53,463 bases of DNA. Source: Chloroflexota bacterium. Its GTDB lineage: Bacteria; Chloroflexota; Dehalococcoidia; CAUJGQ01. The number at the start of each line of letters is the position of its first letter. Within the stretch, counting starts at the first letter, position 1. Location of the stretch: assembly GCA_963170165.1 (NCBI GenBank), contig CAUJGQ010000155.1, positions 1-53,463 on the forward strand. The letters are read 5' to 3'. The translations under genes were made by a program, and so were the position numbers. This document shows positions 51,295 through 53,463 of this stretch, piece after piece. The notes under the pieces were generated by a model, which saw only the letters and a list, made by a program, of their open reading frames with translations, was not told the origin of the DNA and ran no database searches.

Positions 51295-53463
51295 TCACTG
51301 GACGGTGAACACCACAGCATTCGATACGCCGCCATCCGGGTTGACGGCAGTCACGGGCACGCTGCCGGGGGTGGCCAGGTCCGCCGCCGTCAGCGTGAAC
51401 GTCAACTGCGCCGGCGAGAGCACCGTCACCGGGCGCAGCAGGCCGCGCCAGCGGACGTTCGCTCCCTCGACAAAGCCCGTGCCCGTGACCGTCACGGTCA
51501 ATCCTGCCCCGCCGGCCGCCGTCGATACCGGACTGAGCGCCGTCACGGTGGGACAGGTGCGATTGCAGTCCACGGCGCGGAAGGTGAGCGCGTTCGAGCT
51601 ACCTCCATCCGGGTTCGTCACGGTGACCGTCGCACTCGTGACGGTGGCCAGGTCAGCGGCGGCGAGCGCGATGGTCATCCGTGACGGCGAGACGAACGCC
51701 GTGGTGCGGCTCGACCCGTTCCACTTCACCGTCGCGCCGGAGGTGAAGCCGCGGCCAAGCACCGTCAGTGTCCCGCCACCCCCGCCGATCGTGGCCGTGT
51801 GCGGGTCGAGCGCGCCCAGCACCGGGCAGCCGCCGCCCCCGCAGAACCGGTACGTCACCGCGTTCGACAGCGCCCGGCCGTGTGTCACCGGACCATCGAC
51901 GGCAATCGATGCCGTGCCTGCCGCCGCGATATCGGCCGCACTCACCGGGAACGTCAGCGTGGTGGTGGAGACGTGGGTGGTGGTGCGCTGCACGCCGTTC
52001 CAGGTGACGAATGCGCCCGGCTGGAAGTTGCCGCCGGTCACCTCCATGGTGAAGTCGGGGCTGCCCGCCACCGCCGTCGGGCTGACCAGCGTCACCACCG
52101 GACAATCGCTGTCCACGCAGATGCGGATGGCCGCCGGCTCCGAGGGGCTGCCGTCCGGATTGAGCACCGTCACCGTGGCCGTGCCCGCCTGGGCCGGCAG
52201 GTCGCCCGCCAGAATCGCGGCGGTGAGCTGGCTGTTGCTGACGTAGCTCGTCGCCCGCGCCATGCCGTTCCAGTACACCTGCGCCCCTGGGACGAAGCTC
52301 GTGCCGGACAGCGCCAGCGTGAAGGCGCCGGACGCCAGCGTCCGCATCGGCGGGGTGAGCGCAATGATCACCGGCACCGGCGCGGTGATGGTGAATGCCG
52401 CACCGCCGGAGGGGCCGCCGCCCGGCGCCGGGTTGAACACCGTCACCGTCGCGCTGCCCGCTGCGGCGATGTCGGCGGCGGTGATCTGCGCCGTCAGCCG
52501 CGCCGCCGAGACGTACGCCGTCACCCGGTCCGCCCCGTTCCAGCGCACGACGGAGCCCTGGACGAAGGTCGTGCCATCCACCGTCAGCGTGAACGGCAGC
52601 CCGGCCGCCGGCGTCGAGGAAGGCGTCAGCGCCGTCACCACCGGCAGCGGGTTGTTGACGGTGAACGTCACCGCGCCCGAGGCAGCGCTGCCGGGATTGG
52701 TGACGGTCACCGGGAAGGTCCCGGCCACGGCGATATCCGCCGCTGTGATCTGCGCGCTGAGCTGGGTGGCGCTGACGAACACCGTCGGGCGCTCCGCGCC
52801 GTTCCAGCGCATCTTCGCCCCCGAGATGAAGCCCGTGCCGTTGACGGTGAGGGTGAAGGCGGCGCCACCCGCAAGCGCGCTGGCGGGGCTGATGCCGGTC
52901 AGCACCGGCGCCGGCGCGGTGATGGTGAAGCTGGCCGCCGGTGAAGCCGCGCCGCCGGGGTTCACCACCGTCACGGAGACGGCGCCGGCGCTGAGCAGAT
53001 CGCTCGCCGGGATGGCCGCCGTCACCTGGGTGCTGGACACGAACGTCGTGCTGCGCGGTGCGCCGTTCCAGTGGACGGCCGCGCCGCTCTGGAAGCCGGT
53101 CCCTGTGACCGTCAGCGTGAAGGCGGGTCCGTTCATCCCCGCCGCGGAGGGCGAGAGGGCGCTGATCGTCGGGCCCGCTGTGCAGCCGCGCGTGCACGGC
53201 TCGACGTTGACGGTGAGCACGTTCGAGGCGCTGCCGTCACCGGTGTTGACCGCCTGCACCTGCGCTGCACCGGCGGCGGTGATGTCCGCGCCCAGGATGC
53301 GCGCCCGCAGTTGGGTGGCGCTGACAAAGCTGGTCGCCCGCTCCACGCCGTTCCAGCGGATGCGCGAGCCGGTGGTGAAGCCGCTGCCGTTCACCGTCAG
53401 GTCGAAGTCCGGCCCGCCGGCGATGATCACGGCCGGGGCCACCGTGCTCAGCAGCGGCCCCAA
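51295..53463 (-). CDS. Large IPT/TIG-repeat protein, 5' part outside the window
   Basis: The visible C-terminal 722 residues are eight tandem immunoglobulin-like IPT/TIG repeats of about 85-92 residues. Each contains a GxxFTLTVxGTGF-type strand, then WNGxxRxTxxVS, then the TAADIAAAGTATVTVxNP strand. Two or three inter-repeat linkers carry Cys pairs (CTRGC, CNRTC). The frame is open to the window edge with no convincing start, so the protein is longer and its N-terminus is missing here. There is no C-terminal anchor. Such proteins are usually exported and mediate adhesion or surface binding. The bases between 51149 and 51294 hold no gene. Confidence 0.85.
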   Translation of the reverse strand: MGPLLSTVAPAVIIAGGPDFDLTVNGSGFTTGSRIRWNGVERATSFVSATQLRARILGADITAAGAAQVQAVNTGDGSASNVLTVNVEPCTRGCTAGPTISALSPSAAGMNGPAFTLTVTGTGFQSGAAVHWNGAPRSTTFVSSTQVTAAIPASDLLSAGAVSVTVVNPGGAASPAASFTITAPAPVLTGISPASALAGGAAFTLTVNGTGFISGAKMRWNGAERPTVFVSATQLSAQITAADIAVAGTFPVTVTNPGSAASGAVTFTVNNPLPVVTALTPSSTPAAGLPFTLTVDGTTFVQGSVVRWNGADRVTAYVSAARLTAQITAADIAAAGSATVTVFNPAPGGGPSGGAAFTITAPVPVIIALTPPMRTLASGAFTLALSGTSFVPGAQVYWNGMARATSYVSNSQLTAAILAGDLPAQAGTATVTVLNPDGSPSEPAAIRICVDSDCPVVTLVSPTAVAGSPDFTMEVTGGNFQPGAFVTWNGVQRTTTHVSTTTLTFPVSAADIAAAGTASIAVDGPVTHGRALSNAVTYRFCGGGGCPVLGALDPHTATIGGGGGTLTVLGRGFTSGATVKWNGSSRTTAFVSPSRMTIALAAADLATVTSATVTVTNPDGGSSNALTFRAVDCNRTCPTVTALSPVSTAAGGAGLTVTVTGTGFVEGANVRWRGLLRPVTVLSPAQLTFTLTAADLATPGSVPVTAVNPDGGVSNAVVFTVQ

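Noticed and set aside
1-53463. tRNA, rRNA, CRISPR arrays, transposases or integrase sites
   Set aside because: No tRNA-like T-loop contexts, spaced short repeats or recombinase motifs were seen; by-eye reading cannot fully exclude a divergent small RNA.

Overview
The window is GC-rich bacterial chromosome. Its gene content points to Chloroflexota or a close relative, as an inference from families and not from a marker gene: F420-type luciferase-like oxidoreductase, single-chain acyl-CoA carboxylase, Uma2-type nuclease, ArsR-rhodanese fusion, several family III CoA-transferases and acetoin-dehydrogenase-type genes. I saw no rRNA, tRNA, CRISPR array or transposase.

Layout. 0.2-11 kb: acyl-CoA metabolism. 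There are three CaiB/BaiF CoA-transferases, a MaoC-like hydratase, a PMT-type membrane glycosyltransferase with proline/glycine-rich inserts, and a 1161-residue acyl-CoA carboxylase that faces a TetR regulator. 12-17 kb: an ABC importer (Tat/lipoprotein binding protein, two permeases, no ATPase genes) with a pita-bread (M24) protein that has lost recognisable metal ligands. 17-23.4 kb: a complete acoA-acoB-acoX-acoC-acoL operon on the minus strand, with tandem subunit-binding domains in E2, followed by a small membrane protein gene. 23.7-25.2 kb: a secreted protein of unknown function.

25.2-29.1 kb: an arsenic/sulfur/selenium patch, the most notable part. A methyltransferase of the ArsM type looks truncated at an in-frame TGA. 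The reading frame continues with the expected C-terminus, the TGA replaces the conserved Cys of the family, and the bases directly after it form a two-part hairpin like a bacterial SECIS. I read it as a selenoprotein, in an operon with a rhodanese. The divergent arsR-rhodanese fusion is broken (frameshift, amber stop, Cys-to-Tyr). An intact amidase and an amidase remnant share a perfect 104-bp direct repeat.

29.2-33.1 kb: SCP-x-like thiolase with its DUF35 partner, an Asp-box beta-propeller protein and an enoyl-CoA hydratase. 33.4-42.4 kb: a plus-strand operon for an exported complex iron-sulfur molybdoenzyme (type II DMSO reductase family): MobB-FmdE fusion, 51-residue membrane peptide, 1152-residue catalytic subunit with Tat signal, 103-residue unknown protein, four-cluster Fe-S subunit, TorD-like chaperone, membrane-anchored heme-b subunit and a polytopic membrane protein. 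Its substrate cannot be assigned from sequence. Several inverted repeats lie just upstream.

42.4-53.5 kb: MFS transporter, GT9 glycosyltransferase, luciferase-like oxidoreductase, acyl-CoA dehydrogenase, a frameshifted Uma2 gene, a tiny zinc-ribbon protein, an exported HAF-repeat protein, a membrane-anchored protein probably made from a leaderless mRNA, and the C-terminal part of a large IPT/TIG-repeat protein that runs off the end.
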